DNA of 5,487 nt from Chitinophagaceae bacterium (GTDB lineage: Bacteria; Bacteroidota; Bacteroidia; Chitinophagales; Chitinophagaceae). Below, one piece after another: positions 5,454 to 5,487 of the stretch. Below the pieces are notes generated by a model. That model had not been told where the DNA came from. It saw only the letters and a program-made list of their open reading frames with translations, and did not search any database. The DNA lies in contig JADLEN010000101.1 of assembly GCA_020846105.1 (NCBI GenBank), forward strand, positions 1 to 5,487, read 5' to 3'. Made by a program: the position numbers and the translations under genes. Position 1 is the stretch's first letter; every line of letters begins with the position of its first letter.

Positions 5454-5487
5454 ATCTCCTCGTTATTGCATTTGCAGGGTCAGTGCT

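Noticed and set aside
1..5487. A previously undescribed defence, mobile or biosynthetic system
   Set aside because: Every sizeable gene falls into a recognisable or at least familiar Bacteroidota family. There are no transposase, integrase, nuclease, toxin-antitoxin, reverse transcriptase or CRISPR-like signals on either strand.

Overview
The window looks like ordinary chromosomal DNA from a member of the Bacteroidota, perhaps near Chitinophagaceae/Sphingobacteriales. The evidence is AT-rich DNA, start codons without Shine-Dalgarno sequences, several matches to the Bacteroidota promoter pattern TTG-N~20-TAnnTTTG, and small membrane families typical of the phylum (2TM and DUF6580-like). The genus cannot be settled from the sequence.

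Layout. The left part is read on the + strand. It holds the 3' end of a QueD-type 6-carboxytetrahydropterin synthase (2-343), closed by a strong hairpin terminator (371-423). A promoter (about 499-532) then drives a probable two-gene unit: a ZIP-family metal transporter (566-1297) and, 19 nt later, a secreted TraB/GumN (TIKI-like) protein (1317-2198). The rest is read on the - strand. From right to left it holds a GNAT acetyltransferase whose 5' part is broken or missing (5130-5453), the signal-recognition-particle receptor ftsY (4095-5072) with a good promoter that begins inside the GNAT gene, a DUF6580-like membrane protein (3436-3987), a small two-helix membrane protein (3149-3394) followed by a terminator, and a PhaB-type acetoacetyl-CoA reductase (2276-3022) with its own promoter and terminator. 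The two strands converge at 2199-2275, where one hairpin with a nine-base U tract serves mainly phaB.

Function. These are mostly unrelated housekeeping or accessory metabolic genes: queuosine precursor synthesis, metal uptake, polyhydroxybutyrate or related 3-hydroxyacyl-CoA metabolism, and co-translational membrane targeting. The two pairings most likely to mean something are ZIP with TraB/GumN (a metal importer beside a possible metal-dependent envelope protein) and DUF6580-like with the two-helix protein (two uncharacterised membrane proteins sharing a terminator). I found no tRNA, rRNA, CRISPR array, insertion sequence, phage gene or convincing new multi-gene system. The most useful second looks are the disrupted GNAT reading frame, the altered second metal site in the ZIP transporter, and the palindrome/direct-repeat cluster upstream of the DUF6580-like gene.
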